From Roseimicrobium sp. ORNL1 (GTDB lineage Bacteria; Verrucomicrobiota; Verrucomicrobiia; Verrucomicrobiales; Verrucomicrobiaceae), in NCBI RefSeq assembly GCF_011044495.1, contig NZ_CP049143.1, forward strand, positions 5,084,001 through 5,148,000: 64,000 bases of DNA, in the 5' to 3' direction. The notes below the pieces were generated by a model, which saw nothing but the letters and a program-made list of their open reading frames with translations, ran no database searches and was not told where the DNA came from. This document shows positions 55,828 through 63,914 of this stretch, piece after piece; position 1 is the first letter of the stretch, and the number at the start of each line of letters is the position of its first letter. The translations under genes and the position numbers were made by a program.

Positions 55828-56728
55828 TTTGGACGTTGAGTTCGCCTGAGGTGGAGTGTCCCTGGAGCATCGCCTCGCGCACCGCATGGCGGCAGTGGCT
55901 TTCCACGGTGGTGCGCATACGGCGGGCACCGAGGCGGGGTTCCACACCCTCCGCCACCAGCAATTCCAGCACACCTTTTCCAAACGTGAGATTATGCCCC
56001 TTGGACGCAAGCAGCTTCAGTTCCTTGTTCAGCATGATGGTGGCGATCTGCTTCTGGGCGTTGTAGCTCAGGCGCTGGAAGACGCAGCGCACATTGAAGC
56101 GCGCGAGCACTTCCGGGCGGAGTTCCGCAGCCGCGAGGTCTTCAATGAACCGCTCAATCGTCGTGATGCTGCTGCTCTTCACATCCATGAGCACATCCGC
56201 ACCAATGTTGGTGGTGGCCACAATGTAGAAGTCCGCAAGGTTCAGCGTCTCCCCGTTGGCCACGGTGATGCGCGCCGCATCCAGCACCTGGAGGAAGATG
56301 TCCAGCACGCGCGGGTGCGCCTTTTCAATTTCGTCGAACAGGATGAAACCCCTGCCCTCCGCGCGGTCATAGAAGCGGCCCATGTTGCCACGGCTGTTCT
56401 CCCCCTGGCCGAGGAGAAGCTGCAGCGACTCCTGGTTCTGGTACTCAGACATGTCCAGGCGGATGCAGTGCTTCTCCACATCGCCAAACAGATACTGGCA
56501 CATGAGCAGCGTGATCTCCGTCTTGCCCACACCGGTGGGTCCGAGGAAAAGGAAGGTGCCCTTGGGCCTGCCGGGGTCCGAAAGACCCAGCTCCCCGTTT
56601 TGCAGGGTGGGAACGACCTTGGGAATGACGTGATCCTGCCCAATGATCCTGCCTTTCAAAAAGTCGGGCAGGTCACGGAGACGGCTCTTGTGATCCGTGG
56701 TTGGGGGCAGTGTGATGTGCCACTTCAT
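55799..56728 (-). CDS. Single-domain ClpB/ClpA-D2-like AAA+ ATPase
   Basis: 309 residues comprising one Clp/Hsp100 D2-type module. IIGQDHVIPKVVPTLQNGEL is the box before Walker A FLGPTGVGKTEIT (about 63-70). CIRLDMSEYQNQESL and a Gly-rich loop follow, then Walker B GFILFDEIEKAHPR (Asp132-Glu133), VATTNIGADV (sensor 1), ELRPEVLARFNVRCVF and the C-domain sensor 2 EPRLGARRM. Hsp100 proteins normally carry N-domains or D1; here only D2 remains. It lies between a lipoprotein and a small membrane protein in the T4SS-like operon, overlapping its neighbours by a few bases. It may unfold export substrates or remodel the apparatus. Confidence 0.88.
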   Translation of the reverse strand: MKWHITLPPTTDHKSRLRDLPDFLKGRIIGQDHVIPKVVPTLQNGELGLSDPGRPKGTFLFLGPTGVGKTEITLLMCQYLFGDVEKHCIRLDMSEYQNQESLQLLLGQGENSRGNMGRFYDRAEGRGFILFDEIEKAHPRVLDIFLQVLDAARITVANGETLNLADFYIVATTNIGADVLMDVKSSSITTIERFIEDLAAAELRPEVLARFNVRCVFQRLSYNAQKQIATIMLNKELKLLASKGHNLTFGKGVLELLVAEGVEPRLGARRMRTTVESHCRHAVREAMLQGHSTSGELNVQNGKLVIQNA

Positions 56729-57420
56729 GGTTTCTTGGTCGCGTCTTTGATGCTCCTGTTCAGAGCCTCTTCCATAGCCTGTCGTTCCTTCATTTCACGC
56801 AATTCATCCTGCGCTTTACGATGTTCTTCCTTCAGGGCGCTGAGATCCGACTGGGCCTTGGCATTCTGCTGCTGGAGTTCGGCAATGGTCTTGTTCTTGT
56901 CCGGTGCGGACGCCAGGAAAGCCTCGATCTGCTCCTGCTTGTCGCGCAGCAGGGACACACGCTTCTCCAGTTGCGCGCTCAGTTCGATCTGGCGCACACG
57001 TTCGGCATTCACCACGCTATCCTTGGGCACCGGGTCATGCTCGGGCTCGCGAATGCCCAGCACCACGCCGCGTGAGGTCATGGGAGTGGCAGGCAGGCGC
57101 TGATCCCAGCGGGCATCCTGCTCCACGCGATAGACCGAATGCGCTTCGTGCATTTCGCGACGATCATGACTGGGGAGACGGCCGATGTGGTACGTGTGCA
57201 CCTCCTCGGGATGGCGGACACGGGACACATCATACGGATCAATCTTGCGTCCCTGCGGCCAGCCATCCAGGGCGTTGCGGGTGTAGCTGGGAATCTGCAG
57301 GGTGCTCTGAAGGTCTTCGTCATAGGAGACGTCCTCGGGCTTCTCCGGTTTGGAGGCGCAGGAGGACAGTGCCGCCAAGAGAAGCAGAGCTAGGGCCTGG
57401 GGAGCAGAGGTTGGTTTCAT
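56725..57420 (-). CDS. Lipoprotein with C-terminal coiled coil
   Basis: 231 residues. ALALLLLAALSSC is a lipobox-type signal (Cys at 21), so the product is probably membrane-anchored. A Pro/Asp/Arg-rich middle (YTRNALDGWPQGRKIDPYDV) precedes a ~90-residue coiled coil (about 140-225, with IAELQQQNAKAQSDLSALKE). It overlaps the AAA+ start by 4 bp and is 21 bp from the VirB10-like gene. In position it could play a VirB7/TraV-like role in the outer-membrane ring, but it is longer than most of them. Confidence 0.75.
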   Translation of the reverse strand: MKPTSAPQALALLLLAALSSCASKPEKPEDVSYDEDLQSTLQIPSYTRNALDGWPQGRKIDPYDVSRVRHPEEVHTYHIGRLPSHDRREMHEAHSVYRVEQDARWDQRLPATPMTSRGVVLGIREPEHDPVPKDSVVNAERVRQIELSAQLEKRVSLLRDKQEQIEAFLASAPDKNKTIAELQQQNAKAQSDLSALKEEHRKAQDELREMKERQAMEEALNRSIKDATKKP

Positions 57421-57441
57421 GGGCGATGCAAAATGGGACGT

Positions 57442-58707
57442 CTACCGTGGGGCGGGCGAAAGAGGGATGGGAAGTCGTGCAGGGGCTGTGGGAGCGCCCC
57501 CTCCTCCTGTTGCGGAATTGGCGGGCACCATCAGAGCCTTGGTGCGCTCCACGAGGGATTCATGGCGGGCGGCGGCTGCCTGTTCTTCCGTCGCAGCTTT
57601 CTTTCCGGCGGTCTGGGACTGGAAGTCAGCGGCCTTTGCCGCGGCGGCGCTCACCATCGCTTCATACGCGTTCTGCTGCAGCTGGATGCCGGATACCGCG
57701 CTGTTCCCCTGGCGTAGGCCACCGATGCTGCGCAGCTCCGGTTCGAACACATCCATCGTGTAGATGTAGAAGGAGGTACCGGCAGGCACCTGCACATAGT
57801 TCGTGTCATTCTCCATCTTCTGCACCAGCAGGTTGGAGTAGGCGGAGGCACCACCCGTGCCCGCTCCCAGCATGGCATTCCTGCTGCTGTTGTCCGGCAC
57901 CAGACCATACACCGATTGGAAGGTGCTCTGCTGGGCTCTCATGATGCCTTGAAGCGCTTCGCTGATGAGGATCTTCAACTCAATGTACTCGTCCGACTTC
58001 ATGATGCGGCCACGAATGCCCGGCGAACCATCCAGCAAACCAAAGGTGCCATCCGGAAGCGGCTGGTGATCGAGGGCGATGCCGTTGATGACATACTCGG
58101 AGCCGTCCGCCCAGACGAAGGTGAAGGCGCCGCGGATATCCACGCGGTCACGAATCTTGCTGTCCTTGGCAGAGGCGGCCATCACCTGCGTACCTGCGGG
58201 AACAATGAGGTTCCCCTGGAAATACACATCCTCAGTCACCATGCCAAGCACGGGGGTGCCGTTGTTGTTCGTCTCAAGGGTAATCACCAGAGCGGCTTTG
58301 ATCAGCGTGCCGCGAGGCGCGAAGACCTTCGGTGGCTGCGCCGAAAAAGGCTTCACGTTGGGCGAGGACTGCACCTGCACCAGCTCAGGAAACGAAGGTC
58401 TCTTCGGCTGCTCCTGCCTCTTGGGCTCCTCCTTCTGCACAATCACCGGCGGCTGCTCAGGGCGCAGGGGAGGCAGCACCAGTTTGTCGAGTCGATTGAC
58501 TTCCGCCACTTCACTGCCGGTGATGTCACGACGCCCCACTTCCACCTGTTCTGTGGAGGCCTGCCCCATGCCTGCGGGCGGGGGCTTCTGCTCCGCCTTG
58601 GGGGCAGTGCGCTGCTGGCTCTGGTACCAGAAGAACCCGCCGCCGACCGCTACCGCGACGACGAACAAGGTGATCTGGACACCGGGTTTCTGTAAGTAAG
58701 ACAGCAT
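57442..58707 (-). CDS. VirB10/TrbI-like T4SS core component
   Basis: 421 residues. A short cytoplasmic start and one TM helix (ITLFVVAVAVGGGFFWY, about 11-27) are followed by a Pro/Gln/Glu-rich periplasmic linker (about 35-125). The C-terminal domain resembles VirB10: PRGTLIKAALVITLETNNN, then EDVYFQGNLIVPAGTQVMA (canonical LIPKGS), and a RVDIRGAFTFVWADGSEYV strand. VirB10 spans the inner and outer membranes and transmits energy to the core complex. A region near 300-345 with LVPAGTSFYIYTMDVFEP matches the last beta-barrel strands. The gene is 21 bp downstream of the VirB9-like gene. Confidence 0.78.
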   Translation of the reverse strand: MLSYLQKPGVQITLFVVAVAVGGGFFWYQSQQRTAPKAEQKPPPAGMGQASTEQVEVGRRDITGSEVAEVNRLDKLVLPPLRPEQPPVIVQKEEPKRQEQPKRPSFPELVQVQSSPNVKPFSAQPPKVFAPRGTLIKAALVITLETNNNGTPVLGMVTEDVYFQGNLIVPAGTQVMAASAKDSKIRDRVDIRGAFTFVWADGSEYVINGIALDHQPLPDGTFGLLDGSPGIRGRIMKSDEYIELKILISEALQGIMRAQQSTFQSVYGLVPDNSSRNAMLGAGTGGASAYSNLLVQKMENDTNYVQVPAGTSFYIYTMDVFEPELRSIGGLRQGNSAVSGIQLQQNAYEAMVSAAAAKAADFQSQTAGKKAATEEQAAAARHESLVERTKALMVPANSATGGGGAPTAPARLPIPLSPAPR

Positions 58708-58728
58708 GATGGTGTGTCGAGGTCGAGT

Positions 58729-59823
58729 TTACTTGCCGCCGTAAAAGTTTGGGAGAGGCAGCCGGATTTCATCCTTGGAGGGTGCGGAAACTTCAGGCAG
58801 CGACAGCACCGTGCCGTCCTTCTTCTCCAGCGCGGGGAGCAGCGGATTGGGAGGAGGCAGAAGATCATTGGGCGGGGGCGGAGGCTGCGTCGCAATGGCC
58901 ACCTCAAGCCGGAAGTCGTTGTTGATCGACAGGTGCTCCTTGCCACCGCTGGCATTTCCCTGCACCACCAGGTCCAGCATGGTGACCCGGCCAGGCTCCA
59001 CCACACCGCTGCTGTCTGCCAGCTGTGCGGTGTAACTGGCATCCCCTGCCCTCACCTTCACATCAGAAGGATTGAAGCGCAGACGGCTCTTCCCCTTGTT
59101 CTCGATGCGGCTGCGGAAGACGAGCGCATCCTTTTGCGGCCACTGCTGAATCTCCGTGATGGTCGAGACCAGGCCTCCATTCTCCGAAGTCAGTGCGAGA
59201 CCACGACGCTCCGCCCAACCTTCAAACAGCGCGGGATTCACCGACTCCAGGAAATCACGCTGCTTGGCGCGGGACAGGATGCCGATCAATTCCGTGGAGT
59301 TGTAATTCGTGCGGGACTTGGCGATGTCCTCCTTCGCGACCTCCACGGAGTTACCGGTGCCGACAGCATCCGTGACGAGCACGGCGACATTGGCACGATC
59401 TCCCGAGCTCACCTTGAAGAGATAAATCTGCTCACCGCATCGCACCGTGATGTAACACGGAGTACCCCGGCGGATGGCGCGCATCACCAGAGTGTCACGG
59501 GCAGCCAGGGCGTAGTGCACAATCGTGACTGGCTGCGGAGCGAGATCCCTGAGTGTGGCAGCAGCAACGGCTTCCGCATCCATCAAGGATTGGGCGGCAT
59601 TGGCGTCCAGCACCAGACCGTAGCCAATGACCAGAGTGATGTCCGACGGGAACGTCACCGAGGTAGCCACCTGGGTGTTCAACGTCAGATCATGAATGGT
59701 ATCCCTGCCCGGCAATGTGACCAGTTCCTGCCCTTGGGCAATTTGCCCCTGCAGAGACGCCGGCGGGAGAACGGCGCCCCAAAGGAGGCTGGAACAGATG
59801 AAAGCGGCGTGTCGGAAATCCAT
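58729..59823 (-). CDS. VirB9/TrbG-like outer-membrane core component
   Basis: 364 residues from the ATG at 59823 (MDFRHAAFICSSLL), which overlaps the previous stop (ATGA); a start 45 bp upstream is less likely. A signal peptide ends near PPASLQG. The N-terminal domain has TSVTFPSDITLVIGYGLVLD and RGTPCYITVRCGEQIYLFKV strands like VirB9 N-domains. The central part contains LRFNPSDVKVRAGDASYTAQ and a beta-sandwich. It ends in a Pro-rich linker and FYGGK. VirB9 contributes to the outer-membrane ring; order VirB8-VirB9-VirB10 is the classical one. Sequence similarity is faint to the eye. Confidence 0.6.
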   Translation of the reverse strand: MDFRHAAFICSSLLWGAVLPPASLQGQIAQGQELVTLPGRDTIHDLTLNTQVATSVTFPSDITLVIGYGLVLDANAAQSLMDAEAVAAATLRDLAPQPVTIVHYALAARDTLVMRAIRRGTPCYITVRCGEQIYLFKVSSGDRANVAVLVTDAVGTGNSVEVAKEDIAKSRTNYNSTELIGILSRAKQRDFLESVNPALFEGWAERRGLALTSENGGLVSTITEIQQWPQKDALVFRSRIENKGKSRLRFNPSDVKVRAGDASYTAQLADSSGVVEPGRVTMLDLVVQGNASGGKEHLSINNDFRLEVAIATQPPPPPNDLLPPPNPLLPALEKKDGTVLSLPEVSAPSKDEIRLPLPNFYGGK

Positions 59824-60440
59824 CAGGGGAATGTCCTTTCCATACTGAAAAACGTGACGGAATTGCAAAGCGTGGGGTAGAGGGGGCGCTCTTCGATGTC
59901 AGGGTTGATGCGCCATTCAAAGAAGATCTTCACGGACCATGTCTCATTGATCATGGTGTTCTCAGGAGAAACTCCAGTGCGCATGAGCTGCCCCGTCGCC
60001 ACCGTGGTGGCCTCACCCTGGCCTTCCCGGATGTTCACGATGATCTCTCCAATCTGCACCTTCTGGTGGAGCTTGTTCTCGTGGAAGTTCTTTGCCTGGG
60101 GCACGATCAATCCCTTGATGATCCCCTGGGTGGCCTCAGGACCGAAGATCCGCGGCAGCCTTTCCTGATGATCCAGACGGGAGGGTGTCCGGTGGAACAT
60201 GGTCTCCATCGCAAGTCGCGTCTGCTCGCGATGCATCTTCGTCGGCGTTTCAATATCCAGATCCGGCGTGAGGTAGTACATGTCCGGCGAACCCGTGTAC
60301 ACGTACTGCGGCAGCATGCGCACGTCCGCAATCTTCGACTGCAAATAGTACCCGCTGCCAACGATGGTGGCGCAGGTCACCAGGAACCAGAACACCGCGG
60401 CCCTGCTCCGTGCCAGAAAGAGATGGGAGACGGCCCTCAT
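59823..60440 (-). CDS. VirB8/TraE-like inner-membrane protein, copy 3
   Basis: 205 residues. The N-terminal TM helix AVFWFLVTCATIVGSGYYLQ is followed by a ~170-residue periplasmic domain. Motifs shared with the two upstream paralogues: PQYVY, EQTRLAMETMFHRTP, IIVNI and GQLMRTGV, then a final VKIFFEWRIN strand and a Pro-x-x-x-x-x-Cys end (PLYPTLCNSV). Topology and size fit VirB8/TraE proteins (single TM, NTF2-like periplasmic domain). It is the last of three tandem copies and overlaps the preceding copy and the VirB9-like gene by 4 bp each. Confidence 0.68.
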   Translation of the reverse strand: MRAVSHLFLARSRAAVFWFLVTCATIVGSGYYLQSKIADVRMLPQYVYTGSPDMYYLTPDLDIETPTKMHREQTRLAMETMFHRTPSRLDHQERLPRIFGPEATQGIIKGLIVPQAKNFHENKLHQKVQIGEIIVNIREGQGEATTVATGQLMRTGVSPENTMINETWSVKIFFEWRINPDIEERPLYPTLCNSVTFFSMERTFP

Positions 60441-61171
60441 GGATTGGAAGCAGAGGAAGGAGAAGGAAGCGCGGGAGCGGGTTTGGTGGATTTACCGGAC
60501 TTCTCAGACTTCGGAGGCGCCGCAGCAGCCTCTGCCGCTTCCGCAGACACGGCTTCGTTGGGGCGCTTCGGATCTGAGGCCTTGAATTTGGTGCAGACGG
60601 TTGGGAACAATCCGTTCTCCGCCATGCGGGTGTTGATGCGCCACCAGAAGAAGACGTCCACATCCAGTACTTCCGTCTTGGCCTGTCCCTTGAAGGTTCC
60701 TGAACGTGTCAGCTTGGCCTTGGCATGAGTCACGGCCTGGCCGCGCGGATCCACCAGGTTCTTGTACACCCCGGCCTCTTCGATCTCGATGGTCTGGGTC
60801 ATCTTCTGTTCGCGGAAGGGTTTCTCATCCGGAATCAACAGATCCTTGCGGATCTGCGAGATGGCAGCGGGAGTGAAGAGCTTCTTCAGCCGCGACTCGA
60901 AGGTCAGCGTCTCCGGTCCCCGGTCATACAGCGTTTCCATGGCCAGCCGCGTCTGCCCGGCATGAAGTTCTTTGGCCTTTTCAAACTCCACGCTCGGAGC
61001 CAGGTAGTAGCCACCGGTGGCATCCATGATGACATACTGCGGCTTCACCTGAACCGCAGTGATCACCCGCTGCACGTAGATGGCGCTGCAGACGATGGCC
61101 ATGCACGCCACCGTGAACCAAAAAATGGCAGTGCGGTCTTTAACAACGAAAAGGTCGACAACGGACTTCAT
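60437..61171 (-). CDS. VirB8/TraE-like inner-membrane protein, copy 2
   Basis: 244 residues. TM helix AIFWFTVACMAIVCSAIYVQ, then periplasmic PQYVIMDATGGYYLAPSVEF, GQTRLAMETLYDRGPETL, KLTRSGTFKGQ, VFFWWRIN and LFPTVCTKF, all aligned in order with the neighbouring copies. It differs by a C-terminal Ala/Pro/Lys-rich extension of about 40 residues (PPKSEKSGKSTKPAPALPS) that is absent in the others. The stop overlaps the next copy's start. Likely an assembly factor of the inner-membrane complex. Confidence 0.7.
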   Translation of the reverse strand: MKSVVDLFVVKDRTAIFWFTVACMAIVCSAIYVQRVITAVQVKPQYVIMDATGGYYLAPSVEFEKAKELHAGQTRLAMETLYDRGPETLTFESRLKKLFTPAAISQIRKDLLIPDEKPFREQKMTQTIEIEEAGVYKNLVDPRGQAVTHAKAKLTRSGTFKGQAKTEVLDVDVFFWWRINTRMAENGLFPTVCTKFKASDPKRPNEAVSAEAAEAAAAPPKSEKSGKSTKPAPALPSPSSASNP

Positions 61172-61174
61172 GGA

Positions 61175-61867
61175 TCAGTTGGGCGCGGCGTCTGGAGCTG
61201 GGTTGCTGGTTGAGGGTGGCAGTGGAGGTGCGCCCTCCTGGGTCCGCCTCAGTGTGGAAGCAATCGGAGTCTCCCGGCACCGGAACCGGTGGCAGATAAG
61301 AGGGACTCGTCCATGCCCGAGAAGTGACTGATTCGGCAACCAGAGAATGTCCGCCTTCACCGCCCACACCTCGTTGAACAGCTTGCCTTCATACACACCC
61401 GTGCGGATCAATTGCCCGCTCACGACGGCCAGCGTGGCATTCTCGTCCGCCAAATGCCGCAGGCTGACCGTGTCCACCTCGACCTTTTGATGGATCTGGC
61501 CGTCCCGGAAAGCGTCCTTCTGCTTGTCGAGCAACTCAGTCTGCACCCACTTCCAGGCATCGTCGGACAGCAGTCCCTTGCACCGATCATCGGCATCCAG
61601 TCCAGAGGGCGACTTGTTGAAGACCGAATCCATCAACAGGCGGGTCTGCCCATCATCCCGGCGGTCCACCTTTTCCGGATCCAGTTCCCAAGTGAGGGGC
61701 AGCACATCCGAATGCTCCATGATGATGAACTGGGGGCGCAAGGCGGTCTTCTTGATCAACCGATGCACATAGAAACCCGACCCAATCACGGCCGCCGCAG
61801 CAAGCATGAACCAGAAGGTCGCCAGGCCTTCTTTGCTGATGAATAGTGCGGAGGAGGGTTTCTTCAT
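61175..61867 (-). CDS. VirB8/TraE-like inner-membrane protein, copy 1
   Basis: 230 residues. TM helix TFWFMLAAAAVIGSGFYVHR, then RPQFIIMEHSDVLPLTWELD, GQTRLLMDSVFNKSPSGLDA, a basic-acidic KQKDAFRDGQIHQKVEVD, and SGQLIRTGVYEG plus VPLICHRF at the end. The same block order as in the two following copies makes paralogy clear, but pairwise identity is low, so duplication is old. The C-terminal ~25 residues are Pro/Ser/Thr-rich. It starts 14 bp after the VirB6-like gene. Confidence 0.68.
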   Translation of the reverse strand: MKKPSSALFISKEGLATFWFMLAAAAVIGSGFYVHRLIKKTALRPQFIIMEHSDVLPLTWELDPEKVDRRDDGQTRLLMDSVFNKSPSGLDADDRCKGLLSDDAWKWVQTELLDKQKDAFRDGQIHQKVEVDTVSLRHLADENATLAVVSGQLIRTGVYEGKLFNEVWAVKADILWLPNQSLLGHGRVPLICHRFRCRETPIASTLRRTQEGAPPLPPSTSNPAPDAAPN

Positions 61868-61881
61868 TCAGAATTCGCAGA

Positions 61882-62901
61882 TCACTTGCCCCCCTTGGCA
61901 GCACCAGCCGCACCAGCACCGATGGACGCGCCACCAGAGGCGCCGCCCGTTGCCGCCATCATGCCGACCTGCGCTCCAGCGGATACGGTGGAACTGACGG
62001 CGCCAGAAATCGTGGAGCCACCCGCGGAAATCATCGCCGTGCCCACCTGCGCCCCGGAGACGATGGCAGCAGTAATAATCTTGGGTGCCTTGGTAAGCAC
62101 CGACCACATCAACAGCGCCTGCACCAGGCAGAGAGCCGCGCTCACGATGCCGCCGAAAACGAAGTTGATGGCACCCAACACCGACACGCTGTTGGCATTG
62201 CTAATGAGGTCCCCAACAGTGGCCTGGATGCAAAGGAAGCCAAGTCCCCAGCCCAACTGCCAGAACAAGACGGCAACGAGGCCAATCATGTATTTGAAAC
62301 CCGTCTCCCGTGTCTTGTCGAACAGCAGCATGCCCAGGAAAATGGGCATGATGGCCAGTCCGATGTATACCGCGCCAATCTGGACCAGGAATCCCACAAT
62401 GACCGCCACATAGGTCACGATGGCGATGACGAAGGCGATAATGATGATGATGATGGCGATGAACCCGATGAACATCAGCCCCAGGAACAGGAAGCCCAGC
62501 ATCATCTTCGCCACCTGGGAGGCAATCGAGCCTGCTAAACTCTCCCCGATAGTTCGTAAGAAGTCGTTCATCACGCCCTGGACGTCGACATCGATGGAAC
62601 TCAGTAGGTTTGGCCCCAGCACGATGTAGGCATCCAGATACCAGCGCGGCACCAGCGCCAGACTCGCCGCGATGATCACGGTCATCAACAACTGGGTGCC
62701 CAGACCAGACAGATCTCCTCCCATCTGCACCTTGTACGCAGCCATGAGCAGGCCCGCGAATGCCAATGTCACGGTAAAGATCCGCGTTACGTGGTAAATC
62801 TTTCCACAAGCATCCGCGAGCTGCTGGGCGAATCCGGTCTGGATCGCCTCATTCGACATACCATAAGGTATGATGTTTACTGCGGTTATGAACAGATCCA
62901 T
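61882..62901 (-). CDS. VirB6/TrbL-like polytopic inner-membrane protein
   Basis: 339 residues with about seven hydrophobic segments, including TVTLAFAGLLMAAY, LLMTVIIAASLALVPRWYLD, GFIAIIIIIIAFVIAIVTYV and AVIVGFLVQIGAVYIGLAI. The conserved-looking tract AIMPIFLGMLLFDKTRETGF, then a GLVAVLFWQLGWGLGFLCI helix, is typical of VirB6/TrbL. The C-terminus is Gly/Ala/Ser-rich (GASGGASIGAGAAGAAKGGK), also common in that family. VirB6 forms part of the inner-membrane conduit for substrate. It is located between the VirB5-like and VirB8-like genes as in many conjugative operons. Confidence 0.78.
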   Translation of the reverse strand: MDLFITAVNIIPYGMSNEAIQTGFAQQLADACGKIYHVTRIFTVTLAFAGLLMAAYKVQMGGDLSGLGTQLLMTVIIAASLALVPRWYLDAYIVLGPNLLSSIDVDVQGVMNDFLRTIGESLAGSIASQVAKMMLGFLFLGLMFIGFIAIIIIIIAFVIAIVTYVAVIVGFLVQIGAVYIGLAIMPIFLGMLLFDKTRETGFKYMIGLVAVLFWQLGWGLGFLCIQATVGDLISNANSVSVLGAINFVFGGIVSAALCLVQALLMWSVLTKAPKIITAAIVSGAQVGTAMISAGGSTISGAVSSTVSAGAQVGMMAATGGASGGASIGAGAAGAAKGGK

Positions 62902-62934
62902 TTTAGTGGAGGGGTTGGGTGGAAGCGAGTTGGC

Positions 62935-63873
62935 TTATCGGTAAGTGGTCCAGGGAAGGAATCCTCCCGTGATACCCGTGGTCGCACCGTCAGTTCCCGA
63001 ACTATCTCCACCGGGTATCAGCGATCCGCCTCCTCTGATCTCGTCGAGAACGCCATCCAGCGCTTCCTGCCGCTCTTCATTCTCGAGTTCGGTGAACTCG
63101 GAGTCCCCCTTCGATCTCATCGAGTTGAGGGTGTAAACTTGCAGACCTTTCACCGCCACGTCGTTGTAGGCGTTGTTGATGTCATCGCCGCAAACCTTGA
63201 GCTGGCCCTGGATGATTTCCACCAAGGCCGTTTGCTTCGCGAGATGGGCAAAATCCTTGGAGTCGCTTTCCATCTCCTCCAGCACATCCTTCAGGATGTC
63301 CAGAAGTTCGGAGCGACGGGTCACCGCGGCATCGCGCACGCGATAGTATTCGTTGATGGCTTTGAGTTGCTCCGATTCACCAATGTAACGACTGGGCACG
63401 CGATCCTCGTCCCGCTCATCACCTCCACCGGGAGGGGTATACTTGAAAGTCGTTCCTAGTTTTTCGATGATGCCGTCACCCGTTTCGTTGAAGAAGTCGC
63501 TACCAGGCTCTTCCACGGGAGGCCGTTCCTGGAGACCACCGGTCTTGGCGTTCTCCACTTTGCCTGCGAGATCGCCGGCTCTGCTCATGCTCACCGCATT
63601 GGGATCGCCAATACGCTCCAGGAGCGAATCCATGCGTTCAACGGTGTCCTGCACCGCGTCCTTGATCGCATCTATGGATGAGTTGTCCTGTTCCGCGATG
63701 GCCCTCATCGCCGCAATGTCCGGCTGGATCAGCCCCAGCTTGGTATCAACGTTCACGAGGTTCTCGTTGGCCTTGATCAATTGTCTCTCCACAAGCTCGT
63801 CGTACACGGCTTCGCCAAACACCAGTCCCGACGGAGCCAGGACTGCGCATAATAGCACTATGGATGTTTTCAT
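62935..63873 (-). CDS. VirB5/TrbJ-like exported helical protein
   Basis: 312 residues from the ATG at 63873 (MKTSIVLLCAVLAPSG), chosen because it begins a clean signal peptide cut near VFGEA; an upstream start would add a 15-residue lead. The mature protein is mostly helical (VNVDTKLGLIQPDIAAMRAI, VQDTVERMDSLLERI), with a Pro/Gly-rich central linker and a second helical part containing ALVEIIQGQLKVCGDD and GLQVYTLNSMRS. That motif order is like TrbJ/VirB5 minor-pilin proteins, which are encoded before VirB6. The tail has GGGSLIPGGDSSGTDG. Assignment depends mainly on location and topology. Confidence 0.55.
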   Translation of the reverse strand: MKTSIVLLCAVLAPSGLVFGEAVYDELVERQLIKANENLVNVDTKLGLIQPDIAAMRAIAEQDNSSIDAIKDAVQDTVERMDSLLERIGDPNAVSMSRAGDLAGKVENAKTGGLQERPPVEEPGSDFFNETGDGIIEKLGTTFKYTPPGGGDERDEDRVPSRYIGESEQLKAINEYYRVRDAAVTRRSELLDILKDVLEEMESDSKDFAHLAKQTALVEIIQGQLKVCGDDINNAYNDVAVKGLQVYTLNSMRSKGDSEFTELENEERQEALDGVLDEIRGGGSLIPGGDSSGTDGATTGITGGFLPWTTYR

Positions 63874-63914
63874 GACTTTGGTGGTTTGAATTGGCAAAAC
63901 GAATGAGCAGCGGC

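Noticed and set aside
55856-57103. 415-residue plus-strand frame opposite the AAA+ and lipoprotein genes
   Set aside because: It spans two well-supported minus-strand genes and has no recognisable domain.
58714-59880. 388-residue plus-strand frame opposite the VirB9-like gene
   Set aside because: His/Gln/Arg-rich shadow; the minus-strand product has a signal peptide and ATGA coupling.
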